DNA of 64,000 nt from Leptolyngbya sp. 'hensonii' (lineage in GTDB: Bacteria > Cyanobacteriota > Cyanobacteriia > GCF-001939115): assembly GCF_001939115.1 (NCBI RefSeq), contig NZ_MQTZ01000017.1, forward strand, positions 134,869 to 198,868. Reading direction: 5' to 3'. Position 1 is the first letter of the stretch. The number at the start of each line of letters is the position of its first letter. Both the position numbers and the translations under genes were made by a program. Of this stretch, positions 16,711 to 26,428 are shown piece by piece. The notes under the pieces were generated by a model. It had not been told where the DNA came from and ran no database searches. It was given only the letters and a program-made list of their open reading frames with translations.

Positions 16711-16943
16711 CCCTCTCCCCCGACATCACTTCATCCAACAGCAGGAGTCTATGGGAGGAAACCCCGATCGATACCCTGCTCTCTAACCAACGCGCGACGT
16801 TTTGGAACAGGTTTTAAGCTAGAATTCTGGTGTTAAATTCTGTTTCTCCGCCCCCTGAAGCTTTTTAGGACGGAAAAGCAGTATTGATTGAGTTTCAGAG
16901 TCTTTAAGTTATTACCTGCAAGCAGCTAGGAGAGTCGAACACA

Positions 16944-17543
16944 ATGGCTTTTGAACTGCCTCCTTTACCCTACGATTACAATGCGCTGGAACCTCACATG
17001 TCTGCAAAGACTTTTGAGTTTCACCATGACAAGCACCATGCCGGTTATGTGAATAACCTGAACAACATGGTCAAAGACACCCCAATGGCTGATCAATCTC
17101 TGGAAGAGGTTATCCGGGAAGCCTTTGGGGACGCAACTAAAGTAGGCGTCTTCAACAACGCAGCCCAGATCTGGAACCATACTTTCTACTGGAACAGTAT
17201 GAAGCCAGGTGGGGGTGGGGCTCCCACCGGGGCGATCGCCGACAAGATCAATGCCGACTTCGGCAGTTTTGATAAGTTCAAGGAAGAGTTCAAGAATGCC
17301 GGGGTGACTCAATTTGGCAGCGGTTGGGCCTGGTTAGTCCTGCAAAACGGCACGCTGAAAGTAACCAAGACTGCGAATGCAGAAAACCCACTGGTTTATA
17401 ACCAGATCCCTCTATTGACGATGGATGTCTGGGAACACGCCTATTACCTGGATTATCAGAACCGTCGTCCTGATTTTGCCCAGGCTTTTATTGATTCCAT
17501 GATCAACTGGGATTTTGTGAATCAAAATCTGGTGGCTGCATAA
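16944..17543 (+). CDS. sodB: Iron superoxide dismutase SodB
   Basis: The 199-residue enzyme has the metal ligands in FEFHHDKHHAGYV (His26/27 region), NHTFYWNSM and DVWEHAYYLDYQNRR. The pattern AQIWNHTFYWNSMKP and FGSGWAWLV favour the Fe type. It removes superoxide in the cytosol; there is no signal peptide. A 28-bp palindrome follows the gene. Confidence 0.95.
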   Translation: MAFELPPLPYDYNALEPHMSAKTFEFHHDKHHAGYVNNLNNMVKDTPMADQSLEEVIREAFGDATKVGVFNNAAQIWNHTFYWNSMKPGGGGAPTGAIADKINADFGSFDKFKEEFKNAGVTQFGSGWAWLVLQNGTLKVTKTANAENPLVYNQIPLLTMDVWEHAYYLDYQNRRPDFAQAFIDSMINWDFVNQNLVAA

Positions 17544-17598
17544 GGGTAGCGCAGGGTTTCCCAGTTGCTCTGACATTTGTTATCAGGCCAAAACTTCC

Positions 17599-17626
17599 AC
17601 CGGGGCACGGCTAGCCGTGCCCCGGT
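17599..17626 (+). terminator. 28-bp perfect palindrome after sodB
   Basis: ACCGGGGCACGGCT is followed immediately by its exact reverse complement. The resulting hairpin is very GC-rich. It is followed only by TCCTT rather than a long T tract, so it is a weak intrinsic terminator or an mRNA-stabilising element for sodB. It lies 56 bp after the sodB stop and 36 bp before the next small gene. Confidence 0.6.
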
Positions 17627-17662
17627 CCTTATCTAAACCTACACCCAGAGGAAGCATCCCCC

Positions 17663-17869
17663 ATGAATAGCGAAGACTTAGCCAGATACATGGAAGCAAC
17701 AGATAGCATCCATAAGCCATGGATGCTACTCCAATTGCGCCTGACCAAACTGCAGGAAAGACGGGCAACGATTTCGCCCGATGAGTATGAACTTGAGGTC
17801 GCCGATCTGCATCGCGATTTGATGAAATTGGGAGAATGGTGGGTCGGCAGGGAAGATGAGGTTTTTTAA
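17663..17869 (+). CDS. Small hypothetical protein, 68 aa
   Basis: The protein is helical, soluble and acidic (MNSEDLARYMEATDSIHKPW ... GEWWVGREDEVF), with no recognised domain. AGAGGAAGCATCCCCC before the ATG gives a plausible ribosome site. It lies between the sodB palindrome and the convergent rpaA gene. It resembles short conserved cyanobacterial proteins of unknown function, but I cannot name a family. Confidence 0.65.
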   Translation: MNSEDLARYMEATDSIHKPWMLLQLRLTKLQERRATISPDEYELEVADLHRDLMKLGEWWVGREDEVF

Positions 17870-17893
17870 GGGTGTGATGTATTACAGCCCTCC

Positions 17894-18646
17894 CTATTCC
17901 ACGATCGTGGACTCTATACCCTCATCTGCCGTAGACTCCACCGTGCTAGGCAACTCCAGACAATAACCCGCACCGTAAACCGTTTTGATATAGCGGGGAT
18001 GGCGAGGATCGGGCTCCAGCTTAGTTCGCAGGTGCCGCACATGCACCCGGATGGTTTCAATATCATCGTCAGGATCGTAGCCCCAGACCTCTTTCAAGAT
18101 CTCACTGGGAGAAACTGTCTGGCCATGGCGCTGTAACAGGCAATGCAGCAGTTCAAATTCCAGGTGAGTCAGTTTCACCGTCTTATCAAACCAGATCGCT
18201 TCAAAGCGCTCCGGCACTAGCGTTAAGGGACCGTAATTAAGAATTTCACTATGTTTAGCCGCTCGGGGAATCCGATCGGTCCGCCGTAAAAGAGCCCGCA
18301 CCCGGGCCAGCATTTCTTCAACCTCAAAGGGCTTGGTGAGATAGTCATCTGCTCCTGCATTAAACCCCTCTACCTTATCCTGGGTCTGCCCCAGAGCTGT
18401 GAGCATGAGAACAGGGATATCAGCGGTGCGCTCATCCCGTCGCAGTCGTTGACAGACTGTAAACCCATCTACTTTAGGAAGCATCAGGTCCAGCATAATC
18501 AGGTCAGGCTGGAGTTGGAGTGCCAGAGCCTGACCCTTGATCCCGTCGGGAGCTTGACTGACGTCGTAACCGGCCATCTCCAGATTGACGGCTACCATCT
18601 CCGAAATTGCAGGATCATCGTCGATAACTAGAATCCGAGGCATCAT
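17894..18646 (-). CDS. rpaA: RpaA, circadian-output response regulator
   Basis: The 250-residue OmpR-type regulator opens [33 protein letters not shown], which is the RpaA rather than the RpaB N-terminus. The phospho-acceptor is in [13 protein letters not shown] and the winged helix runs from about 135 to 232 ([55 protein letters not shown]). RpaA acts downstream of the Kai clock through SasA and also affects phycobilisome association with the photosystems. It is monocistronic as far as can be seen. The upstream region is AT-rich. Confidence 0.95.
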   Translation of the reverse strand: MMPRILVIDDDPAISEMVAVNLEMAGYDVSQAPDGIKGQALALQLQPDLIMLDLMLPKVDGFTVCQRLRRDERTADIPVLMLTALGQTQDKVEGFNAGADDYLTKPFEVEEMLARVRALLRRTDRIPRAAKHSEILNYGPLTLVPERFEAIWFDKTVKLTHLEFELLHCLLQRHGQTVSPSEILKEVWGYDPDDDIETIRVHVRHLRTKLEPDPRHPRYIKTVYGAGYCLELPSTVESTADEGIESTIVE

Positions 18647-19143
18647 TAAAGAAGAATATCTGCGTAAGGTCGTAAACGAACAGTCTTGCCAAAGCGAGAT
18701 TAAGATTTGCTACGTTTTTCTTGCAAATCAAAAGAATACTAAACAGATTATAAGCAAGGAATCTAAATTCTTATTTAAATCTGAAAATCTTCTCTGCCTC
18801 TTAACCTCCATATAAATGTCTTGAATTTGATCATTAGATAGAGTTTGAGTCAGATTGCCTTAGCTTTTTGGTCTTACACTAAGGAGTTGACTGTAAGCAG
18901 GGGAGCCTAGTAGTCTTTGCGGGCTAAAGATTATTTTGAAAATATTGTCAATGGCTCTAGGCCAGGAGCAGGTTAAAAGTTCGATTTAGCCCTGTCATTG
19001 TACTGCTTCCCTGAAGGGGGATAGCGGGAGTCTCCTGAGTTAAGACAGCCCTACAGCCAGATCAATCCCAGGCTGGTGTGAGAGCCACCCCTTGATTTGT
19101 TCATGAGTTATCCATTCAGAAGCTAGCGCCCGTAGAAGCATCC
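18647..19143. promoter_or_regulatory. Intergenic region between rpaA and the antiporter
   Basis: These 497 bp separate divergent genes. The rpaA-proximal half (18650-18840) is markedly AT-rich. The antiporter-proximal half is GC-richer and has short potential stems, for example CAGCC/GGCTG near 19052-19073. No open frame is convincing. The promoters of both genes must be here. A small RNA is possible but I could not match a known family. Confidence 0.4.
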
Positions 19144-21330
19144 ATGTCAACAATCGTCATTGTTCTGGTTGAAGTTCTAGTAATCATCACTTTTTCCAGG
19201 CTGGTAGGATTTGGCTGCCGCTGGCTAAAACAGCCGCTAGTGATTGGTGAAATCCTGGCCGGAATTATGTTAGGTCCCTCTTTGCTGGGGCTGATTTCTC
19301 CAGACCTGGCTTCCGCTCTTTTCCCAGCAGAAGCGGTTCCCTTCTTAAATGTCCTGTCCCAGGTGGGGTTAATCTTCTTCATGTTCCTGATTGGCCTGGA
19401 ACTGGACCCCAAATATCTGAAAGGCCAGTTAGAAATAGCCATCCTCACCTCCCATGTCAGTATTCTGGTGCCCTTTTCCCTCGGCACCTGTCTGGCCTTG
19501 CTGCTCTATCCTCTGGTTTCTAATGGGGCCGTATCCTTCACAGCCTTCACCCTCTTCCTGGGAGCGGCCATGTCCATTACCGCTTTCCCCGTGCTGGCCC
19601 GCATTATCACCGAAAACAATTTGCAGGGCACCCGATTGGGCACCCTGGCCCTGACCTGTGCTGCGGTAGACGATGTCACAGCTTGGTGCCTGCTGGCTCT
19701 GGCGATCGCGGTCACCCGCACCAACAGCATGGTCGATGCCTTACCCACCATGGTCTATTCGATTCTCTACATTGGCATCATGGTGACGATGGGACGGCAA
19801 TTGCTCAAGCGTCTGGCCACCCATTATGAACGAACCGGCAAGCTGACCCAGTTTGTGATCGCCGGGATCTACGTCGGGGTGGTTGCCTCTGCCCTGATTA
19901 CCGAGATCATCGGAATTCACCTCATTTTTGGGGCCTTCCTGCTGGGGGCGATTATGCCCAAGCATGCGGGTCTGACCCGGGAACTGGCTGAAAAGACTGA
20001 GGACTTTGTCCTGGTGTTTTTACTCCCCATCTTCTTTGCCTATAGCGGTTTACGCACCCAGATTGGCCTGTTGAATAGCCTGGAGCTCTGGTTACTCTGC
20101 GGGGCTGTGCTGGCAGTGGCGATCGTCGGTAAGTATTTCGGCACCTATGCCGCAGCCCGCGTTTGCGGCCTGGAGAATCGGGAAGCTTCGGCTCTGGGTT
20201 GGCTGATGAACACCAGGGGCCTAACCGAGCTGATTGTCCTGAATATCGGCCTCAGTCTCAATGTGATCTCACCGCTCCTGTTTACCATGCTGGTGATTAT
20301 GGCGCTGGTCACCACATTTATGACCTCACCCTTGCTGGAATGGACCTATCCCAAGCAACTGATCCGGCTGGACATGCAGGAACCCGATACCATTACCCCC
20401 AACTATCGCGTTCTGGTACCGATCTCAAACCCGGCCACGCAGAAAGGGTTGGTGCAATTGGGAGTCGCGATCGCCTTCAATCACAACCTGCCCAGCACCA
20501 GTCCCCAATCCGCCGTGGTCCATCCCCTCAGCCTGATTGAACCCGAAGAAGACTACGCCTTCCAGAGCATGCCCGCTGAGATGGAGCGGCTCATTGCCGA
20601 CCAGCATCGTCGGATCGAAGACCTGATCCAGAGCCTGGAACCCCCACCTGTCCGCAAGCTGGTCCATCCGATCGTGAGCGTTTCCAGCGATGTGGCCCGG
20701 GAAACAGCCCGGATCGCCGAACTGGACCAGGCCAATCTGATTCTGGTGGGGTGGCATCGGCCTGCCTTCAGCCAGAATCGTCTGGGAGGACGAGTCGGAC
20801 AAATCTTGAGTCTGGCCCGGGTGGATGTGGCAGTGTTTGCTGATCGGGGTCGGGAACGCCTGGAAAACCTGATGGTTCCCTATGCCGCCAATGTGCATGA
20901 TGATCTGGGGTTTGAGCTGGCTCTGAGATTATTGATTAACGATCAGTCCCGCCGGTTAACCGTCCTACGGGTAGAATCTCCTGGCCATCCGATCGACGAA
21001 CTGGGGTACGAATTTCGCACCACCATGGACCAGCTCCCAGTTAGCGTGTGCGATCGGATTACCATTTCCCTGATGCATGCCGAGGATCCGATCCATGCCG
21101 TCATCGAAGCCTCAGCGGCTGTTGACCTGACCATCGTTGGAGCCAGCCGAGAGTGGGGGCTAGAACGTCAAACCCTGGGTCGCTCTACCGATCAGCTAGC
21201 TATTCATTGCCAGTCATCTCTGCTGATCACCCGCAAGCATAGCCCGGTGACTTCCCATCTGGCTTCTGCCCTGATTGGCAGTCACAATCCTATACCTTCT
21301 CCCCAGACTGACGCCGGAGTAAAGACCTGA
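19144..21330 (+). CDS. CPA2-type cation:proton antiporter with C-terminal USP-like region
   Basis: The 728-residue protein has an N-terminal membrane domain of about 12 helices (1-400) with CPA2 motifs: VIGEILAGIMLGPSLLG, LFFMFLIGLELDP-like FFMFLIGLELDPKYLK, the unwound-helix region GAAMSITAFPVLARI and CAAVDDVTAWCLLALA with the ion-binding Asp pair. Residues about 415-710 are soluble and contain two universal-stress-like segments (RVLVPISNPATQKGLVQL; NLMVPYAANVHDDLGFELA). The reaction is probably Na+ or K+/H+ exchange in plasma or thylakoid membrane. Its stop overlaps the next gene by 1 bp. Confidence 0.9.
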   Translation: MSTIVIVLVEVLVIITFSRLVGFGCRWLKQPLVIGEILAGIMLGPSLLGLISPDLASALFPAEAVPFLNVLSQVGLIFFMFLIGLELDPKYLKGQLEIAILTSHVSILVPFSLGTCLALLLYPLVSNGAVSFTAFTLFLGAAMSITAFPVLARIITENNLQGTRLGTLALTCAAVDDVTAWCLLALAIAVTRTNSMVDALPTMVYSILYIGIMVTMGRQLLKRLATHYERTGKLTQFVIAGIYVGVVASALITEIIGIHLIFGAFLLGAIMPKHAGLTRELAEKTEDFVLVFLLPIFFAYSGLRTQIGLLNSLELWLLCGAVLAVAIVGKYFGTYAAARVCGLENREASALGWLMNTRGLTELIVLNIGLSLNVISPLLFTMLVIMALVTTFMTSPLLEWTYPKQLIRLDMQEPDTITPNYRVLVPISNPATQKGLVQLGVAIAFNHNLPSTSPQSAVVHPLSLIEPEEDYAFQSMPAEMERLIADQHRRIEDLIQSLEPPPVRKLVHPIVSVSSDVARETARIAELDQANLILVGWHRPAFSQNRLGGRVGQILSLARVDVAVFADRGRERLENLMVPYAANVHDDLGFELALRLLINDQSRRLTVLRVESPGHPIDELGYEFRTTMDQLPVSVCDRITISLMHAEDPIHAVIEASAAVDLTIVGASREWGLERQTLGRSTDQLAIHCQSSLLITRKHSPVTSHLASALIGSHNPIPSPQTDAGVKT

Positions 21331-21803
21331 TGAACCACTTAAAACCCCAGTCTCTCCTCTTCTACGGAGTTGCCATCGGCTCTGTGGTCATTCTGTTCAG
21401 TGTTGTCACTGCCTATGGGGAAGCTAATCTCAAAGCCCCGCTTCAAGTAAATGGCCGCTATCGATTTGCAGCCAAGGCCCTGCCCCCCTGCGCCAAAGGC
21501 AATGGAGTTCTGTTCCTACAACAGTCGGGCATTTATCTCAGTGGCTCCCTGATTCCAGAAACAGCCACGCCGCAGCAGGTCGCGATCGCCCAGGAAAAAC
21601 CTGCCCTGCAAGGGCGGTGGCAGGAAGGCAAGATCTTGTTGAGTGGTCCTGCCGATCGGAGCATCTGTGAGGGGCAAATCCTGACCTTTCAAGGTACAGT
21701 TGCAGCCTCCCGATTCCAAGGTACCCTGACCCTGGGCCTGGAAAAGTGGGATTTTGTAGCAGAGCAGGAAAAACCTGAGGTAAAACCAACCACGGGCCAT
21801 TGA
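21330..21803 (+). CDS. Hypothetical membrane-anchored protein, 157 aa
   Basis: Residues about 8-27 form a hydrophobic anchor or signal sequence (LLFYGVAIGSVVILFSVVTA). The rest is predicted beta-rich with two Cys residues (PPCAKGNG and RSICEGQ). I do not recognise a family. The ATG overlaps the antiporter TGA (TGATG), so translation is coupled. A periplasmic or lumenal partner of the transporter is a reasonable inference, not shown. Confidence 0.7.
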   Translation: MNHLKPQSLLFYGVAIGSVVILFSVVTAYGEANLKAPLQVNGRYRFAAKALPPCAKGNGVLFLQQSGIYLSGSLIPETATPQQVAIAQEKPALQGRWQEGKILLSGPADRSICEGQILTFQGTVAASRFQGTLTLGLEKWDFVAEQEKPEVKPTTGH

Positions 21804-21941
21804 TGCCAACAGGGTTGGGGATAGGGTAGATCTACACAAGTTCTTCATATTTATGGCCTAGATTAAGGGGTTACAGCAAACGATCCTGAGTTTCAGACTT
21901 CCCTGTGTCCTCTTGATTAACCTGGACAACCAGATCGCCCA

Positions 21942-24131
21942 ATGAGCCTCCTGCAAGTAAAGTCGTGCTCTCTGAAACAACGTCTGATCCTGGGCATGGC
22001 AGCCATGCTGCTTCCATTGCTGGGGTTAGGTATCGGAACATACGTCTGCCTTGAAGAAATTGTCCAGAATTTTGAACATACGGCCAGAGAGGCAGAACTA
22101 GAAACATTACCCATTACCCGTCTTCAAAGATTACTGGTGCAGTCCTCCATCCCCCTTCACGATACTCTGGCAAACGGGGACAGCCGGGGGCGCGATCGTT
22201 TTCTGAAACTGAGTCAGGAGATCAACGAGCTTTTTATTGAGATTCGTCGGACCTCTTTTGATAAGTCCCAGGAAAAGGTTTTAGTCCAGATGGCCTATCA
22301 AGAGTGGCAAGAAATCCAGGCATTAAGTGTCGTTCTGTTCAACCACCAGCAAAATCCTCAAGTTCTGCAAGCTGATCTGCAACGACTCACCCATTGCCTG
22401 GAAAAGTCAGTCCAATTAATGGATCAGGTTTACACCATTGCCCATCAAGAGATAGCAGAGAACCTGGCCCAAGCCCAGACCGTCAAACAGCACGGATATC
22501 TGATCATCGCCACTGTTTTCAGTCTGGGCTTAGTGATCGCAGTCTCTGTCGCGCTCCAATTGGCCCGTTCGATTTTGCAACCTCTCCAGGCTCTGAAGGA
22601 AGGAATTCATCATTTTGGTCAAAATCAGTTAACCCACCGCATTCCAGTCTCTCAAGCAGACGAATTGGGTGAGCTGGCCAACACCTTTAACCTGATGGCA
22701 GTCAATCTGGAGCAGAGTCAACAAACGCTGAAAAACCTGATTAATCTGGATACCCTAACCCAATTGCCTAATCGAGCTTGCTTTCTGGAACGGTTAGCGG
22801 AAGCAGTAGACAGAACGCAACAGGATGAAAATTTTTTGTTTGCCGTACTGTTTATTGATCTCGATCGGTTCAAACTGATCAATGACAGCCTGGGCCATCC
22901 AATTGGTGATCAGCTTTTGCTAGCTGTCGCCGATCGTCTGAACCAGCAGATGCGGAATGAAGGGACTGTAGCTCGTTTGGGCGGTGACGAGTTTGCGATT
23001 CTGCTCCACAACATCACAGAGTCGGAAGAGGCCATCCATCTTGCAGACCGAATTAAAGCGGATCTGGCAAAACCTTTCCATCTGAGTGGCCATCAAGTAT
23101 TTATTTCAGCCAGCATTGGCATTGTTCTGGGCAACCAGAAATATACCTGGCTGGATGATCTGCTACGGAATGCCGATATCGCCATGTACCGGGCCAAAGC
23201 CAATGGCAAAGCCCGCTATGAGATCTTTGATGCCAGTATGCATACCCAGGCTGTTCAGCGTCTCCAACTGGAAACCGATCTCCGATGGGCGATCGAACGA
23301 GAAGAGTTAGAGGTGGTTTACCAGCCGATCGTAGCCTTGAAAACCAGACAACTGATGGGCTTTGAAGCCCTAGTACGATGGCATCATCCAGAACAGGGAT
23401 CCATCCCTCCCAGAGAGTTTATTCCGATCGCGGAAGAAACGGGTCTGATCATTCCCCTGGGTCTTTGGGTGCTCCGGGAAGTCTGTCAGCAGGCCAGGAT
23501 TTGGCAAACTCAAGTCCTCAAAGCTCCTCAAAACAGTCTTGATTCCTTCATCGTCAGTGTTAATCTATCGGTCAAACAACTGATGCAGGCAGATCTGGTT
23601 GATCAAATTGCCCACATTCTGCAAATCACTAACCTGTCGGCATCCAACCTCAGGCTCGAACTAACCGAAAGTGCCTTACTCGAAAATAGCTGCTTCAGCC
23701 GCACCTTACTGTTTCAACTCAAAGCCCTGGGCGTATCCTTAGCCCTGGACGACTTCGGTACTGGATATTCTGCCCTGAGTTATTTGCATAATCTTCCGAT
23801 CGATACCCTCAAGATCGATCGCTCGTTCATCCACCAAATCACCTTTGATTTGAAGCATCTAAAAATTGTCCAGGCCATGTTGATGCTGGCCAAAGCCCTT
23901 AATATCAATGTTATTGCGGAAGGCATTGAAACCGCAGAACAGCATCTCTACCTCAAGCGGCTGCAATGCAAGTATGGACAGGGGTTTCTATTTTCACCTC
24001 CCCAGAATGCCAAAGCCGCTGGCGCTATAATTACAGGGGCCAGTCTGAGCAACAGCAGAGTGGCAAGCACCAGAAAAGGGGGGGTGCAACGCAAACGTGC
24101 TCCTATCTTGTACGGCTATCAACGTTTCTGA
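21942..24131 (+). CDS. Membrane GGDEF-EAL protein with HAMP domain
   Basis: The 729-residue protein has a first membrane helix (about 15-34), an extracytoplasmic helical sensor region (35-185), a second helix (186-208), HAMP (about 209-262), GGDEF (about 270-430; RLGGDEFAIL intact) and EAL (about 445-690). The EAL catalytic motifs are present: FEALVRWHHPEQG, VNLSVKQL, LELTESALLE, DDFGTGYSALSYL, KIDRSFI, AEGIET. Both cyclic-di-GMP synthesis and hydrolysis are possible. The C-terminal tail is basic. It overlaps the convergent secreted-protein gene by 13 bp. Confidence 0.93.
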   Translation: MSLLQVKSCSLKQRLILGMAAMLLPLLGLGIGTYVCLEEIVQNFEHTAREAELETLPITRLQRLLVQSSIPLHDTLANGDSRGRDRFLKLSQEINELFIEIRRTSFDKSQEKVLVQMAYQEWQEIQALSVVLFNHQQNPQVLQADLQRLTHCLEKSVQLMDQVYTIAHQEIAENLAQAQTVKQHGYLIIATVFSLGLVIAVSVALQLARSILQPLQALKEGIHHFGQNQLTHRIPVSQADELGELANTFNLMAVNLEQSQQTLKNLINLDTLTQLPNRACFLERLAEAVDRTQQDENFLFAVLFIDLDRFKLINDSLGHPIGDQLLLAVADRLNQQMRNEGTVARLGGDEFAILLHNITESEEAIHLADRIKADLAKPFHLSGHQVFISASIGIVLGNQKYTWLDDLLRNADIAMYRAKANGKARYEIFDASMHTQAVQRLQLETDLRWAIEREELEVVYQPIVALKTRQLMGFEALVRWHHPEQGSIPPREFIPIAEETGLIIPLGLWVLREVCQQARIWQTQVLKAPQNSLDSFIVSVNLSVKQLMQADLVDQIAHILQITNLSASNLRLELTESALLENSCFSRTLLFQLKALGVSLALDDFGTGYSALSYLHNLPIDTLKIDRSFIHQITFDLKHLKIVQAMLMLAKALNINVIAEGIETAEQHLYLKRLQCKYGQGFLFSPPQNAKAAGAIITGASLSNSRVASTRKGGVQRKRAPILYGYQRF

Positions 24132-24610
24132 GTCAGGCGCAAGATATAGGGATGCAGGTTCGTTTTGCTGTAAGACCCAATCCAGATCTGGTAAGTACCC
24201 GGTAGCCATTGGCCCGCAATTCCCGGGTTTTTGCCTCGGAAATCATCATTACACCAGGTTCCCCCCGGACCTTTAATCACCAGGGTGGTATCTTCGGGAG
24301 CCTGAACCTGCAGGCTGAGATAATTCAAGAAACTGGTCAGAATCAGGGTATGGCTGGGCTTGGTACCCACAAACCCCACACAGGGACCATTCGTGGTCTC
24401 AGAGCGACCAGCCACCTCTGGTGCCGGAACAGTGCCACCACCAACCCCCCGCAATTCGGTTGGGTCTGGAGAGAGGCGGGGACCGATCGTGAGGGTGATA
24501 CTTTCAAACATCGATCGCTGATTCACCTGAGCCTGAGCTGGGGAAGCAGCAAGCCAGCAGGAGCCAGCCAACAGCAGAATGGCCCACAGAAAAGCTGACC
24601 AGCCTCGCAT
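24119..24610 (-). CDS. Secreted beta-domain protein (GPGG-C type), copy A
   Basis: I chose the ATG at 24608-24610 because it places a signal peptide at the N-terminus (MRGWSAFLWAILLLAG ... ASPAQAQ, cleavage after about 28), giving 163 residues; a longer reading to 24745 adds a charged leader. The C-terminal half has CVGFVGTKPSHTL, LVIKGPGGTWCNDD and WLPGTYQIWIGSY. The same pattern occurs in the protein at 54966-55430. It looks like a small periplasmic or extracellular beta-sandwich resembling pre-peptidase C-terminal domains. Function unknown. Confidence 0.7.
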   Translation of the reverse strand: MRGWSAFLWAILLLAGSCWLAASPAQAQVNQRSMFESITLTIGPRLSPDPTELRGVGGGTVPAPEVAGRSETTNGPCVGFVGTKPSHTLILTSFLNYLSLQVQAPEDTTLVIKGPGGTWCNDDFRGKNPGIAGQWLPGTYQIWIGSYSKTNLHPYILRLTQKR

Positions 24611-24809
24611 TGGATCGACCCAGGTTGAATAGCTCTGGTGTCGAGGGGCTTGCCAGGGGTACGGGCCTCTTTCCCCCTCAGGGCGATTTTCCGAAATCGG
24701 GACGGCCAGAGGCATCAGAGATGAAGGATGAAGGCAGTCACGCATAGTCGCGGGTAGGACAGAGATAAGGTCATCCCCTATAGGACGGCCACTGGATAGG
24801 ACAGGTTCC

Positions 24810-26327
24810 TCATTTCGCGATCGTCAGGGCCTGCTGCAGGCGAGGCCGATCCTGCCCTCGCTGGTGCAGGAGCAACCAGGATTGCATCAGATCGGGACCT
24901 TGCAATTGACCCGTCAGCGTCGCCCGCAGGGACTTCATCACCAGGCCCCGCTTCAGATTCTGTGCCTGCACCACCTGATCCAGAATCGCCTTGGCCCGCG
25001 CTTCCGTCAGGGCCTCCGTTTCCTGCTCCAGCAGGGTCACGATCGCCTGTAACGCAGTGGCCGAACCCACCTGTTCCAACTGTTTGGCCGCCTCTGGCAT
25101 GAACTCAAACGGGTCAGCAAAGAGGAACCGCACCATCTCCACCCCATCGGCAACTGCCGGTAGAGCGGGGCCAATAATTTCCCGCACCTGGGCCATCCAG
25201 GTCGGATCACTAACCGGCAGGCGGACCAGACTGGGGCCAACCAGGGCTCCCAACTGTTCCAACCAAGGTCGATCGGCTAGGGGATCAAACAGATATCCCG
25301 CCGCCTGCCAGAAGGGAATCAACAAATCCGTCATCTCTGGGACAGAGAGCCGATGCAGGTACTGGCTGTTGATCCAATCCAGCTTGGCCCAGTCAAACTT
25401 AGCTCCGGCAGGATTAACCCGTTCAAAATCAAACTGTTGGGCCGCCTCCTGCAAGCGGAACAGTTCCTGAGTAGAATCCGGAGGAGACCAACCCAACAGC
25501 GTCATGTAATTGACCAGCCCCTCCGAGGTATAGCCCATCTTGCGGAAGTCATCGATCGAAGTCACCCCATTGCGCTTCGAGAGCTTCCGCCCCCCCTGAT
25601 CCAAAATCAGCGGCGTGTGAGCAAATCGGGGGACAGCCGCCCCCATCGCCTCGTACAGCAGAATTTGCTTGGCCGTGTTGGCAATGTGATCCTCGCCCCG
25701 AATCACATGGGTAATCTGCATGTCAATGTCATCCACCACCACGACAAAGTTATAGAGGGGTTGGCCCAGTTCTGGGGCCATGGCAGCCCGGGCAATCACC
25801 ATATCTCCACCCAGATCACTCCCTTTCCAGGTGACAGGCCCCCGCACCAGATCGGTCCAGGTGATTTCCCGATCGTCATCAATCTTGAACCGGATCACCG
25901 GTTGTCGTCCCTCAGCTACATAGGCTGCCTCCTGCTCTGGAGACAGATGGCGATGGCGATTATCGTACCGGGGTGCTTGTTTCCGGGCCGTCTGAGAGGC
26001 CCGCAGCGCTTCCAATTCCTCTGGAGTGTCATAGGCTCGATAGGCCAGCCCTTGATCCAGCAGGGTTTGAATCGCTGCTTTGTACAGGTCCATCCGCTTG
26101 GACTGGAAGAAAGGCCCTTCATCCCAAGTCAACCCTAACCAGGTCAGGCCATCCAGAATGTTCTGGGTAAATTCAGGGCGCGATCGCTCCAGATCCGTGT
26201 CTTCAATCCGGAGAATAAACTGCCCTCCGTGGTGGCGGGCGAACAGCCAGTTAAAAACACCGGTCCGGGCTGTGCCAATATGGAGATTTCCGGTGGGACT
26301 GGGCGCAAGACGAACGCGAACGGACAT
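24810..26327 (-). CDS. gltX: Glutamyl-tRNA synthetase
   Basis: The 505-residue class I synthetase has the HIGH motif as HIGT ([19 protein letters not shown]) and the KMSKS motif as KLSKR (RKLSKRNGV). [12 protein letters not shown] and [14 protein letters not shown] are also intact. It charges tRNA(Glu); in cyanobacteria the product feeds both translation and the C5 tetrapyrrole pathway. It is preceded by tilS on the same strand with a 101-bp gap. Confidence 0.97.
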   Translation of the reverse strand: MSVRVRLAPSPTGNLHIGTARTGVFNWLFARHHGGQFILRIEDTDLERSRPEFTQNILDGLTWLGLTWDEGPFFQSKRMDLYKAAIQTLLDQGLAYRAYDTPEELEALRASQTARKQAPRYDNRHRHLSPEQEAAYVAEGRQPVIRFKIDDDREITWTDLVRGPVTWKGSDLGGDMVIARAAMAPELGQPLYNFVVVVDDIDMQITHVIRGEDHIANTAKQILLYEAMGAAVPRFAHTPLILDQGGRKLSKRNGVTSIDDFRKMGYTSEGLVNYMTLLGWSPPDSTQELFRLQEAAQQFDFERVNPAGAKFDWAKLDWINSQYLHRLSVPEMTDLLIPFWQAAGYLFDPLADRPWLEQLGALVGPSLVRLPVSDPTWMAQVREIIGPALPAVADGVEMVRFLFADPFEFMPEAAKQLEQVGSATALQAIVTLLEQETEALTEARAKAILDQVVQAQNLKRGLVMKSLRATLTGQLQGPDLMQSWLLLHQRGQDRPRLQQALTIAK

Positions 26328-26428
26328 AAGACATTGTATTGAGATTATGCATTCCCCATTCTACAGGTGTCGCTTCGGAAGCGAGAGCCACGATCGAAAT
26401 TTCCAGGCGTCCCCACAATCGTCCACAA

